DNA from: Pseudomonadota bacterium
GTDB lineage: Bacteria > CALINM01
Assembly (NCBI GenBank): GCA_026415985.1
Contig: JAOAGA010000027.1
Location: forward strand, 1-18,395
Length of the DNA: 18,395 nt
Direction of reading: 5' to 3'
Shown piece by piece: positions 1 through 6,588 of the stretch. The position numbers were made by a program, and so were the translations under genes. Every line of letters starts with the position of its first letter. The stretch's first letter is position 1. The notes below the pieces were generated by a model. The model ran no database searches, was not told the origin of the DNA, and was given only the letters and a program-made list of their open reading frames with translations.

Positions 1-135
1 GATGAGATTAAAGAAATGTATGATCTGCATGCTTTGCCAGAGCGATGGTACGAAATGGAGTACCATGAATTCCTTAAGGAAAGGCGAAAAAGAATTGCGG
101 ACGTTATCCGTCAAGGCTTTGAAAAAATTAGATAA
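1..135 (+). CDS. C-terminal end of a protein, possibly DUF262/GmrSD-like (partial at window edge)
   Basis: The reading frame is open from base 1 to a TAA at 133-135, giving the last 44 residues of a protein that starts outside the window. The tail is charged and helical, with LPERWYEMEYHEFLKERRK followed by an IADVI-x-QGFEKI ending. The W...Y.EFL..RRK.IA.VI..GFEK pattern resembles the C-termini of DUF262/GmrSD-type proteins, which are often found beside restriction-modification genes. This is recall-based family resemblance, not proof. The adjacent methylase-like fragment at 311-418 fits a restriction or defence locus. Base composition looks less AT-rich than the rest of the window, by eye only. 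The function is not established. Confidence 0.55.
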   Translation, partial: DEIKEMYDLHALPERWYEMEYHEFLKERRKRIADVIRQGFEKIR

Positions 136-310
136 AAGATAAAGATGCAACAAGGGCCACAGTAAATGGTACAGTTGAAAACTAATCTGTCCTGTTCAGT
201 CAGCTTACCATACCATCTATTAAAGTTCAGTACAAGCGAGTTCTGCTGAAAGATTATAGGATTACCGAGGGTAGTGTTGAATTTAATTGATTCAATATTA
301 GTATTTAATA
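136..310. other. Unassigned 175-bp stretch between two coding fragments
   Basis: No convincing gene, transposase fragment or terminal inverted repeat was seen here. A 68-codon minus-strand open frame crosses it (317-111) but resembles no family I recognise. The methylase-like frame downstream is blocked by a TAG at 299-301. This sequence may therefore be what interrupted or replaced the body of that gene. Its origin (insertion remnant, deletion scar or non-coding DNA) cannot be told from sequence alone. Confidence 0.3.
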
Positions 311-418
311 TTAGCACGTATCGAAACTGAGCGGAAGGTGGTTGAGGGTTGCCGTGAGCTTATTAAAACTTACGAAGAAAAAATCAAGCGGGTGATTGAT
401 AAGGTGTGGGAGGGGTGA
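311..418 (+). pseudogene. C-terminal remnant of an N6-adenine DNA methylase (HsdM-like)
   Basis: The frame from 311 to the TGA at 416-418 encodes about 35 residues: ARIETERKVV, then EGCRELIKTY, then EEKIKRVIDKVWEG. The E..R.LV...RELI..YE.KI...I..VW pattern is the usual C-terminal helix of type I/IIG restriction-modification methylase subunits (HsdM and related N-6 DNA methylases). There is an in-frame TAG at 299-301 and no start codon, and the catalytic NPPY motif and SAM-binding domain are absent. This is therefore a non-functional tail. It is followed by a strong terminator, consistent with the true 3' end of a former operon. Confidence 0.6.
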
Positions 419-490
419 TAAAGATTAAGATGAAAATTAGGTTTTTCATTAAAAATTAAAAAAATTCTCAAAGTAAGAATAATGTTTTAA

Positions 491-526
491 AAGGGGGTAT
501 TTTTGGTTTTTACCCCCCTTTTTTTA
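491..526 (+). terminator. Strong intrinsic terminator, partly bidirectional
   Basis: Arms AAGGGGGTA (491-499) and TACCCCCCTT (511-520) form a G/C-rich stem with one bulged C and a T/G loop. An uninterrupted T tract runs through 519-526. On the plus strand it ends transcription from the left-edge fragments. On the minus strand it lies directly after the stop codon of the hydrolase gene and could also end that transcript, though its T run there is only four. Confidence 0.8.
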
Positions 527-530
527 TTCA

Positions 531-1331
531 CTAAAATTTATAGACCTCGCCGATATTCATTTTTAGGAGTTGTGTCTTGATTTTCTGGCTTTTTAACTCT
601 TTTTCAAAGTCTTCCAATTTTCCTGTCAGGACGGGAAATGTGCCAAAATGCATTGGAACTACAATGCGGGGATTTATCCACTTTGTTGCGATACCTGCCC
701 TTTTGGGTCCCATTGTAAACTTATCGCCGATACAGATAAGCATTATATCTATTTTGTAAAGTGAGCCTAATATTTTCATATCTTCAAAGAGGTCTGTATC
801 GCCTGTGTGATAGATTGTAGGCCCGTTTTTTATTGAGATCAGAAAACCACCGGGATTACCGCCATAGATTAGAGACTTAGGGGTGCCTTGTATCTCAAAG
901 GCAGAGCTGTGAAGTGCAGGAACAAACAATACTTTTACTTCTCCATCAAGAAGGGTAATCTCCCCGCCAAAGTTGCCCGTTGTCTCATAGCCAAACTGTT
1001 TTTCAGGAAAGCCGTTATGTAATACCATTGCCTTGCCTAAATCAAAGGTCGCAACAAGCTTTGCACCGGTCTTTTTTGCAATATCAACGGTATTTCCGAT
1101 GTGGTCGCCGTGGGCGTGGGTTAGAAGTATCAGATCTACTTTGTTTAGTTCTTCAAGATGTTTTTTTCCGTCTTTGTTGGCAGGATTATCTATCCAGGGG
1201 TCTATAAGCAGGATCTTGCCCTGTGAGGTCTGAACCTTGAAGCTTGAATGGCCATACCAGGTGATTTCTGTTGCTGAGTAAGCAAAGGAAGGGATGATAA
1301 GTATCAATAATAAAAAAACAGTTTTTTTCAT
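531..1331 (-). CDS. Secreted UPF0173-type metallo-beta-lactamase-fold hydrolase
   Basis: This 266-residue protein has a signal peptide: MKK, a hydrophobic core and a likely SYSA-type cleavage near residue 20, with mature sequence beginning about TEITWYGHSS. It is therefore probably periplasmic. The metallo-beta-lactamase fold is shown by THAHGDHIG (H72, H74, D76, H77), H141 in the PALHSS segment, D178 in YHTGDTD and H228 in VPMHFGT, a complete two-metal ligand set. The TWYGHSSF opening and HTGDTDLF motif match the UPF0173/YtkL L-ascorbate-lactonase-like group of metal-dependent hydrolases. The physiological substrate is unknown. The start is supported by a strong GGAGGAG ribosome site about 5 nt upstream. 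Most UPF0173 members that I know are cytoplasmic and shorter, so the signal peptide is notable. It is divergent from the sirtuin gene. Confidence 0.88.
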   Translation of the reverse strand: MKKTVFLLLILIIPSFAYSATEITWYGHSSFKVQTSQGKILLIDPWIDNPANKDGKKHLEELNKVDLILLTHAHGDHIGNTVDIAKKTGAKLVATFDLGKAMVLHNGFPEKQFGYETTGNFGGEITLLDGEVKVLFVPALHSSAFEIQGTPKSLIYGGNPGGFLISIKNGPTIYHTGDTDLFEDMKILGSLYKIDIMLICIGDKFTMGPKRAGIATKWINPRIVVPMHFGTFPVLTGKLEDFEKELKSQKIKTQLLKMNIGEVYKF

Positions 1332-1339
1332 ACTCTCCT

Positions 1340-1411
1340 CCGGTTTTTAAAATCCTTATAAAGATAGTATAGATTAGAGAAAAGATTAAGGCAATTTTTA
1401 ATAAAAACCGG
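1340..1411. repeat. 10-bp inverted repeat spanning the divergent promoter region
   Basis: CCGGTTTTTA at 1340-1349 is the exact reverse complement of TAAAAACCGG at 1402-1411. The left arm touches the ribosome-binding region of the hydrolase gene, and the right arm lies just upstream of the sirtuin -35. The 52-nt spacing contains the minus-strand promoter. It could be a pair of operator half-sites or a relic hairpin. No regulator is encoded nearby. Confidence 0.4.
1366..1394 (-). promoter_or_regulatory. Sigma70-like promoter of the hydrolase gene
   Basis: Reading the minus strand, TTGCCT (1394-1389), a 17-nt spacer and TATACT (1371-1366) make a good sigma70-type promoter. Transcription would begin near 1359, leaving a leader of about 28 nt that contains the GGAGGAG ribosome site of the gene starting at 1331. 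Confidence 0.55.
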
Positions 1412-1417
1412 TCGGGC

Positions 1418-1445
1418 TTTACTTTTCTGATTGATAACATATAAT
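1418..1445 (+). promoter_or_regulatory. Promoter of the sirtuin gene, probably leaderless
   Basis: TTTACT (1418-1423), a 16-nt spacer and a perfect TATAAT (1440-1445) precede the ATG at 1454 by only 8 nt. The predicted transcription start therefore coincides with the start codon. No Shine-Dalgarno sequence exists between -10 and ATG. A second ATG at 1450 is in another frame. Confidence 0.55.
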
Positions 1446-1453
1446 ATCTATGT

Positions 1454-2179
1454 ATGGTTGAGCTTTTGGAGTTAATCAGAAAGTCAAGGAGTGTTATTGT
1501 CTTTACCGGTGCGGGTATATCAAAGGATAGCGGTATCCAGACCTTTAGGGATGCAGATGGCCTTTGGAAGGATTTTGATCCGAATGTTTATGCTACCTAT
1601 GAAGGTTTTATGAGTGATCCGGTAAAGGTTTGGAAATGGTATCTCTATAGATATGAAAAGATAAAGAATGCCAAACCTAATAAGGGTCATTACTTCGTTG
1701 CCACGCTGGAGAGACATATAGGCGATTTTACGGTTATCACACAGAATATTGACGGACTGCATAAAAAGGCCGGTTCAGAAAATATTATTGAGCTTCACGG
1801 AAATATCCACAGGGTTAAATGTTGTTCCTGCAGAAATAAATTCAACACAGATGATGTAAATTTTGATATTATGCCTCCACTTTGTGAGTGCGGAGGGCTT
1901 ATAAGACCGGATGTTGTATGGTTTGGTGAGAGCCTTCCGCATAGGGAGTTAAACAGAGCCTTTAACTATGCCTCCAATGCAAAACTTGTAATAGTTATAG
2001 GCACTTCCTGTCAGGTTTTCCCTGCAGGGGAAATACCTTTTATTGTCAAGAGAAACGGCGGGGCGGTAGTTGAGATAAACCCTGAAGAAACGCCTCTTAC
2101 ACCCTATGCGGACATATGCGTTAATAATATCAGTGATGAGTTTTACGATGAGCTTATGAACAGGTTAAATGCAGGATAG
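1454..2179 (+). CDS. cobB: Sir2-family NAD-dependent protein deacylase (class III, desuccinylase-like)
   Basis: This 241-residue sirtuin removes acyl groups from lysine using NAD+, giving nicotinamide and O-acyl-ADP-ribose. GAGIS (19-23) and the following GIQTFRDADGLW form the NAD-binding start. QNIDGLH (97-103) and catalytic H115 (LHGN) follow, then the zinc site C123-x2-C126 with C144-x-C146 GG. RPDVVWFGE and GTSCQVFPAG close the Rossmann core. Y63 and R66, in a WYLYR context, match the Tyr-x-x-Arg pair that binds acidic acyl groups in SIRT5 and E. coli CobB, so desuccinylase/demalonylase activity is likely as well as deacetylation. The length is normal for the short bacterial class. It is probably translated from a leaderless mRNA and lies divergent from the secreted hydrolase. 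No acyl-CoA synthetase or acetyltransferase is adjacent. Confidence 0.93.
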   Translation: MVELLELIRKSRSVIVFTGAGISKDSGIQTFRDADGLWKDFDPNVYATYEGFMSDPVKVWKWYLYRYEKIKNAKPNKGHYFVATLERHIGDFTVITQNIDGLHKKAGSENIIELHGNIHRVKCCSCRNKFNTDDVNFDIMPPLCECGGLIRPDVVWFGESLPHRELNRAFNYASNAKLVIVIGTSCQVFPAGEIPFIVKRNGGAVVEINPEETPLTPYADICVNNISDEFYDELMNRLNAG

Positions 2180-2232
2180 TAAAAACAAGTTCAATATTTT
2201 TTGTGAATTTCCATCCAGAAGGGCAACTTTTT

Positions 2233-2255
2233 CTTAAAATTCTTTTTAAGTTTTT
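2233..2255 (+). terminator. Weak AT-only hairpin with T tract after the sirtuin gene
   Basis: CTTAAAA (2233-2239) and TTTTAAG (2244-2250) can pair around a 4-5-nt loop and are followed by TTTTT. The stem has only one G-C pair, so termination would be inefficient. It separates the sirtuin gene from the next promoter. Confidence 0.25.
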
Positions 2256-2274
2256 CTAAACAGGTTTTTTAGGT

Positions 2275-2280
2275 TATAAT
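2275..2280 (+). promoter_or_regulatory. -10 element of the ABC transporter operon, near-leaderless
   Basis: A perfect TATAAT lies 9 nt before the ATG at 2290, predicting a leader of only a few nucleotides. No clear -35 hexamer is present (T-rich TTTTCT at the expected place) and no Shine-Dalgarno sequence. The geometry matches that of the sirtuin promoter. Confidence 0.45.
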
Positions 2281-2289
2281 TTTTCTGCT

Positions 2290-4002
2290 ATGAAACTTCA
2301 GATCAGTTTTCCCACAATAATTGGTTTTCGCCTTCCTGATATAATCGTCGCAATATTTCTGGCGGGATTTATAGGGCTTATCTTTTTTCTCGGAAGTCAA
2401 TGGAAGGGTGATTTGAGTAGTGTTGCTGAGATTAGTTTAGAATATAAATATTTGCCTCTGTATGTTGTTCAGTCTATATCAAGAATATTTATCGCCTATG
2501 TTTTTTCATTAATTTTTTCAATAACCTACGGATATTTAGCCAGAAGAAACAAGATTACTCAGGCAGTCTTGATATCGCTTCTTGATGTTTTGCAGTCTAT
2601 ACCGGTTCTTTCGTTTCTGCCGGGTGTTCTTTTGGCGATGATCTCTCTATTTCCCGACAAAAGGATAGGGGTTGAACTGGCTTCAATAATACTTATCTTT
2701 ACCGGACAGGTCTGGAATATGGCTTTTAGTTACTATAATTCAATCTCTACTATTCCGAAAGAGATTGAAGAAGTTGCAAAGATTAACAGATTCTCAAAAT
2801 TTTATAAATTTTTGAAGGTTGATCTGCCTGCCAGCTCCATCGGGCTTGTGTGGAATAGTATGATGTCTGTGGCGGGAGGCTGGTTTTTTTTAATGGCCTG
2901 TGAGATGTTTATCGTTAAGGGTAAGGATTTTCGTCTTCCGGGAATAGGCTCTTTCATTCAGCTTTCTGCCAATAACGGTGATATAAAAAGGGTTTTGGTT
3001 GGGCTGTTGGTTATGATTTTGATAATAGTTCTTCTTGATTTGCTCATATGGAAGCCCCTCGTTGCATGGTCACAGAAGTTTCGTATTGACACGTTGGTTG
3101 CCGAAGACGAGAAGGAATCTATTATTTTAGATATTTTCAGAGCTTCAAAGATTATGGAAAGACTGGCAGAAAGGATAGATAATTTTGCAGATAATCTCAA
3201 TCTTACTCTCTCTAAGAGAAGCAGAGATGAAGGAAGAAAGAAGAAAGGGGTTATCTCGTACCTTTTTTATTTTGTTTTCTCTGTCCTGACGGTATATTTT
3301 TTTGTTAAGGGCGTTCTTTTCTTTATTAAGTTTTTCTCGGAGATAAAAGGCGATGATATTTTTTATCTGCTAAAGGCAGGCTTCCTATCGTTTTTAAGAA
3401 CTACTTCTGCCATAATAATCGCTTCCCTTTGGACTATACCTTTAGGTGTAGTTATAGGTATGAAACCAAAGGTGGCTAAAATACTACAGCCGGTTATTCA
3501 GATTGCAGCGTCTGTTCCCGCTACAGCTCTTTTCCCGATAATTATATATTTTCTCATAAAGATCGGAGGTGGGTTAGGGTTTGGCTCAATCTTTCTGATG
3601 CTTTTAGGAACTCAATGGTATATTTTGTTTAATGTAATTGCAGGCGCTTCCGCAATCCCTCAGGATTTAAGAGATACCGCAAAGCTATATAATATAACAG
3701 GCTGGAGAAAATGGAAGGTTCTTATCCTGCCTGCTATTTTCCCTTATCTTGTAACCGGTCTAATTACCGCGACAGGCGGTGCGTGGAATGCCTCCATAGT
3801 CTCTGAGTATGTAGTTTTTGGTGGGGAGGTTCAGAAGACCATAGGGCTTGGCAGTCTTATAAGTGAGTCCAGTGCGTTGGGCAATTATCCAATTCTTCTT
3901 GCAAGCACGATTTTAATGTCTATAATAGTAGTATCTCTTAACCGCCTTGTTTGGAAGAGGCTTTTTACCTTAGCTGAAGAAAAATTCAGGTTAGATCAAT
4001 GA
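2290..4002 (+). CDS. NitT/TauT-type ABC transporter, fused double permease
   Basis: This 570-residue inner-membrane protein contains two binding-protein-dependent permease domains in tandem. Each ends in an EAA-type loop that contacts the ATPase: IPKEIEEVAKINRFSKFYKF near residue 155, and IPQDLRDTAKLYNITGWRKW near residue 456. About twelve hydrophobic segments are visible (for example 18-36, 55-80, 92-120, 235-252, 322-350, 370-390, 400-423 and 535-555). A charged cytoplasmic linker at 262-320 joins the halves. Fused permeases of this kind occur in nitrate/sulfonate/bicarbonate-like importers, so an anion or small organic substrate is possible but unproven. Translation is coupled to the ATPase by an ATGA overlap. 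No periplasmic binding protein is encoded in the operon. The start choice rests on the short -10 distance, because no ribosome site is seen. Confidence 0.88.
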   Translation: MKLQISFPTIIGFRLPDIIVAIFLAGFIGLIFFLGSQWKGDLSSVAEISLEYKYLPLYVVQSISRIFIAYVFSLIFSITYGYLARRNKITQAVLISLLDVLQSIPVLSFLPGVLLAMISLFPDKRIGVELASIILIFTGQVWNMAFSYYNSISTIPKEIEEVAKINRFSKFYKFLKVDLPASSIGLVWNSMMSVAGGWFFLMACEMFIVKGKDFRLPGIGSFIQLSANNGDIKRVLVGLLVMILIIVLLDLLIWKPLVAWSQKFRIDTLVAEDEKESIILDIFRASKIMERLAERIDNFADNLNLTLSKRSRDEGRKKKGVISYLFYFVFSVLTVYFFVKGVLFFIKFFSEIKGDDIFYLLKAGFLSFLRTTSAIIIASLWTIPLGVVIGMKPKVAKILQPVIQIAASVPATALFPIIIYFLIKIGGGLGFGSIFLMLLGTQWYILFNVIAGASAIPQDLRDTAKLYNITGWRKWKVLILPAIFPYLVTGLITATGGAWNASIVSEYVVFGGEVQKTIGLGSLISESSALGNYPILLASTILMSIIVVSLNRLVWKRLFTLAEEKFRLDQ

Positions 4003-5279
4003 AAGATACAATACTGGAAGTAAAAAATTTATCTAAAGCATATCCTATGAGGAAGGGGAGTTTTTTAACCGTTCTTGAGGATATTAACCTTACTGTGAAG
4101 GAAGGAGATTTTTTATCTATTCTGGGGCCTTCGGGAGCGGGAAAGTCAACACTGTTAAGGATATTGGCAGGGTTAATCGAGCCAACGTCCGGAGAAATCC
4201 TGTATTTCAATAAAAGTTTTTTTTCTGCCAATCCGAAAATCAGTATGGTCTTCCAAAACTTTGCGCTCTTTCCGTGGTTAACGGTACTGGAAAATGTTGA
4301 GGTAGGGCTTAAGGCTTTGGGGGTTATCGGTGAGTCTGCAAGGGAGAAGGCTATTAAGGTTATTGACCTTGTAGGTCTCGATGGGTTTGAAGATGCCTAC
4401 CCAAGAGAGCTTTCAGGCGGGATGAAGCAGAGAGTTGGTATTGCCAGAGCTTTGGCGGTAGAGCCGGACATACTTTTTATGGATGAGCCCTTTTCTGCCC
4501 TTGATATTCTTACCGCCGATAATTTAAGAAGTGAGTTGTCAAGGTTGTGGCTTGAGGGTAAACTGCCTATTAAATCGGTCATTTTTGTTACCCATAATAT
4601 AGAGGAAGCGGTGTTTTTGTCAGACAGGGCGATAATTTTAAGCCATAACCCTGCCACAATAAGGGCAGAGATTTATATTAATATCCCCCGTATCAGAAAT
4701 AAGAACTCAAAAGAGTTTAAGTTTCTGGTTGATGATATTTATACGGTTCTCACCAAACCAAAAAAAGATGTTCCGTTTATGCTCAGGAAGGAAAGGTATC
4801 AGTTTTTGCCTCACGCAAAGGTTGGTGCAATTGCAGGTCTTATCGAGCTTGCCCATTCAAAGGAGGAAGCCATTGATATATCAGATCTTACTTCTGATCT
4901 GGGTCTGGAGGTTGATGATCTGTTTCCGTTAATTGAGGCCAGTGTTTTTCTTGGCTTTGCAGAGGTGAAAGAGGGTGAGATAAGACTTACCGAAGAGGGT
5001 AAGAAGTTTTCACGTTCCGATGTTCTTGAAAAAAAGGTTTTGTTCAGGGATATGGCTTTAAAAAATATTCAGCTTATAAAACAGATATATCAGGTTCTCT
5101 CAACAACTGAGAAAAAGAGGATGAGCGAAGACTTTTTTATTGAGATACTGGAGAATCATTTTACAAAAGATGAAGCTTGGAATCAGCTTGAGATTGCCAT
5201 TGACTGGGGAAGGTATGCTGAGCTGTTTGCCTATGACTATGACACGGGAGAGTTTTATATCGAAGATGTTCAGAGTTAA
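3999..5279 (+). CDS. NitT/TauT-type ABC ATPase with C-terminal AAA-associated domain
   Basis: This 426-residue ATPase powers the upstream permease. Walker A is GPSGAGKST (43-51), the Q-loop is at Q86 (MVFQNFALFPW), the signature is LSGGMKQR (138-145), Walker B is ILFMDEP (158-164) and the switch histidine is H199 (VTHN). Residues 1-235 are a standard NitT/TauT-like ABC domain. Residues from about 268 to 426 form a second domain that looks winged-helix-like (VGAIAGLIELAH, then DISDLTSDLGLEVDDLFPLI and a wing EGEIRLTEEG). They correspond to the C-terminal 'AAA-associated' domain seen on some NitT-type ATPases, presumed regulatory. It overlaps the permease by 4 nt at its start. Its TAA overlaps the convergent rimO stop codon by three bases. 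Confidence 0.9.
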   Translation: MKDTILEVKNLSKAYPMRKGSFLTVLEDINLTVKEGDFLSILGPSGAGKSTLLRILAGLIEPTSGEILYFNKSFFSANPKISMVFQNFALFPWLTVLENVEVGLKALGVIGESAREKAIKVIDLVGLDGFEDAYPRELSGGMKQRVGIARALAVEPDILFMDEPFSALDILTADNLRSELSRLWLEGKLPIKSVIFVTHNIEEAVFLSDRAIILSHNPATIRAEIYINIPRIRNKNSKEFKFLVDDIYTVLTKPKKDVPFMLRKERYQFLPHAKVGAIAGLIELAHSKEEAIDISDLTSDLGLEVDDLFPLIEASVFLGFAEVKEGEIRLTEEGKKFSRSDVLEKKVLFRDMALKNIQLIKQIYQVLSTTEKKRMSEDFFIEILENHFTKDEAWNQLEIAIDWGRYAELFAYDYDTGEFYIEDVQS

Positions 5280-6565
5280 AGGCAATCTGCTATCAAATCA
5301 TATTGCCTGAATGTCTTTATCTTCACATCAACAAACAGACCCTTTTTTATGTCATAATTCCTGACATAGGTTATTCCGTCCACTTCGGGTGCCTGAGAGT
5401 ATATCCGACCTTCATAGACAGCACCAAAATCATCAGCGGGTTTATCTATGATACATTTATAAATCTTGCCTTTTTTCTCTTTATTTTTCTTTATCTCAAT
5501 ATCTTTCTGGATGTTCATAAGAACTCTTTTTCTTTTCTTCTTTATTTGAGATGTAACCATTGGCTTAAGTTTAAAGGCGGGGGTGTCTTCTTCTTTGGAG
5601 TAATCAAAGACTCCTATGTGGTCAAGTTCCTTTGTCCTGATGAAATCAACAAGCTCTTCGAAGTCTTTCTCTGTTTCTGTAGGAAACCCCACTATAAAGG
5701 AGCTTCGTAAGGTTATCCCATCTACTTTTTCTCTAAGTTTATCAATGGTTTTCAGGATGTCTTTTTTTGTGTAGTCTCTGTTCATAAGTTTAAGGATCCT
5801 GTCATTTATGTGTTGAATGGGTATATCGAGGTATTTAACTATGCGACTGTCTGATTTTATAATCTCTATTAAATCGTCATCTATTCTCGTGGGGAAGAGA
5901 TAAAGCAGTCTTAGCCAAAAGTCCTTTTTAATCTTTAAAATCTCACTGATTAACTTGCTTAGTGATGGCTTTTTGTACAGGTCAATGCCATAGGAGGTAA
6001 TATCCTGTGCAATCAGGTTAATTTCCTTATAGCCACTGTCTAATCTGTCTTCTATCTCCCTCAGTATTATCTCCCTGGGAAAACTTTTCAGGGAGCCCCT
6101 TATTAAAGGGATTGCACAATAGGAACAAAAGTTTCTGCATCCTTCTGCTATCTTTACATAGGTATAGCTTGGTGGTGTGAATAATATTTTTTTTCTTTCT
6201 TCTTTTCCTACCTTTTTTACAGGGCAGATTTTTGAAATCTCTTCGGCGAGTTTCTCATAGGGAAGTATTGGAAAAAAGGCTGAAATTTCGGGGATTGTCT
6301 TTTCAAGCTCTTCTTTGTATCTCTGAACCAAACATCCGTAAACAATAACTTTTGCCTTTTTGGGCTTGTCTGAGATTACAGAAAGAATGGTGTCAACGGA
6401 TTCTTCCTTCGCTGATTTAATAAAACCACAGGTATTTATTATTATAAGCTCTGATTTGTTTATGTCATCGGTTAAAAAGTACCCCTTTTTTTCTAACTCA
6501 TTTGTCAGTTTCTCACTGTCAACAAGGTTTTTGGCACAACCAAGACTAATAAGATAAAAGTTCAT
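5276..6565 (-). CDS. rimO: Ribosomal protein S12 methylthiotransferase RimO
   Basis: This 429-residue radical-SAM enzyme adds a methylthio group to the conserved aspartate of ribosomal protein S12. The N-terminal UPF0004 domain carries the auxiliary 4Fe-4S ligands C10 (SLGCAKN), C46 (INTCGF) and C78 (VYGCL). The radical-SAM cluster ligands are C143, C147 and C150 in EGCRNFCSYC, followed by AIPLIRGSLKS, which is diagnostic of RimO rather than MiaB. A TRAM domain occupies the last ~65 residues (from KGKIYKCIID). The length is typical. It is the last gene of the minus-strand cluster, 23 nt after lolA, with only a weak ribosome site. Its stop codon overlaps that of the convergent transporter ATPase. 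Confidence 0.96.
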   Translation of the reverse strand: MNFYLISLGCAKNLVDSEKLTNELEKKGYFLTDDINKSELIIINTCGFIKSAKEESVDTILSVISDKPKKAKVIVYGCLVQRYKEELEKTIPEISAFFPILPYEKLAEEISKICPVKKVGKEERKKILFTPPSYTYVKIAEGCRNFCSYCAIPLIRGSLKSFPREIILREIEDRLDSGYKEINLIAQDITSYGIDLYKKPSLSKLISEILKIKKDFWLRLLYLFPTRIDDDLIEIIKSDSRIVKYLDIPIQHINDRILKLMNRDYTKKDILKTIDKLREKVDGITLRSSFIVGFPTETEKDFEELVDFIRTKELDHIGVFDYSKEEDTPAFKLKPMVTSQIKKKRKRVLMNIQKDIEIKKNKEKKGKIYKCIIDKPADDFGAVYEGRIYSQAPEVDGITYVRNYDIKKGLFVDVKIKTFRQYDLIADCL

Positions 6566-6588
6566 TATCCATTACCTAAACCTTTCAT

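Noticed and set aside
45-172. ATGGTAC occurring at 45-51 and 166-172, with GTACCAT at 60-66
   Set aside because: Seven-base matches with no regular spacing or mobile-element context; likely chance.
111-317. 68-codon minus-strand open frame over the left-edge spacer
   Set aside because: No recognisable family, no ribosome site, and it overlaps the end of the plus-strand partial gene; treated as chance.
5303-5710. 135-codon plus-strand frame opposite rimO
   Set aside because: It is the shadow of rimO, whose domains and motifs are intact on the minus strand.
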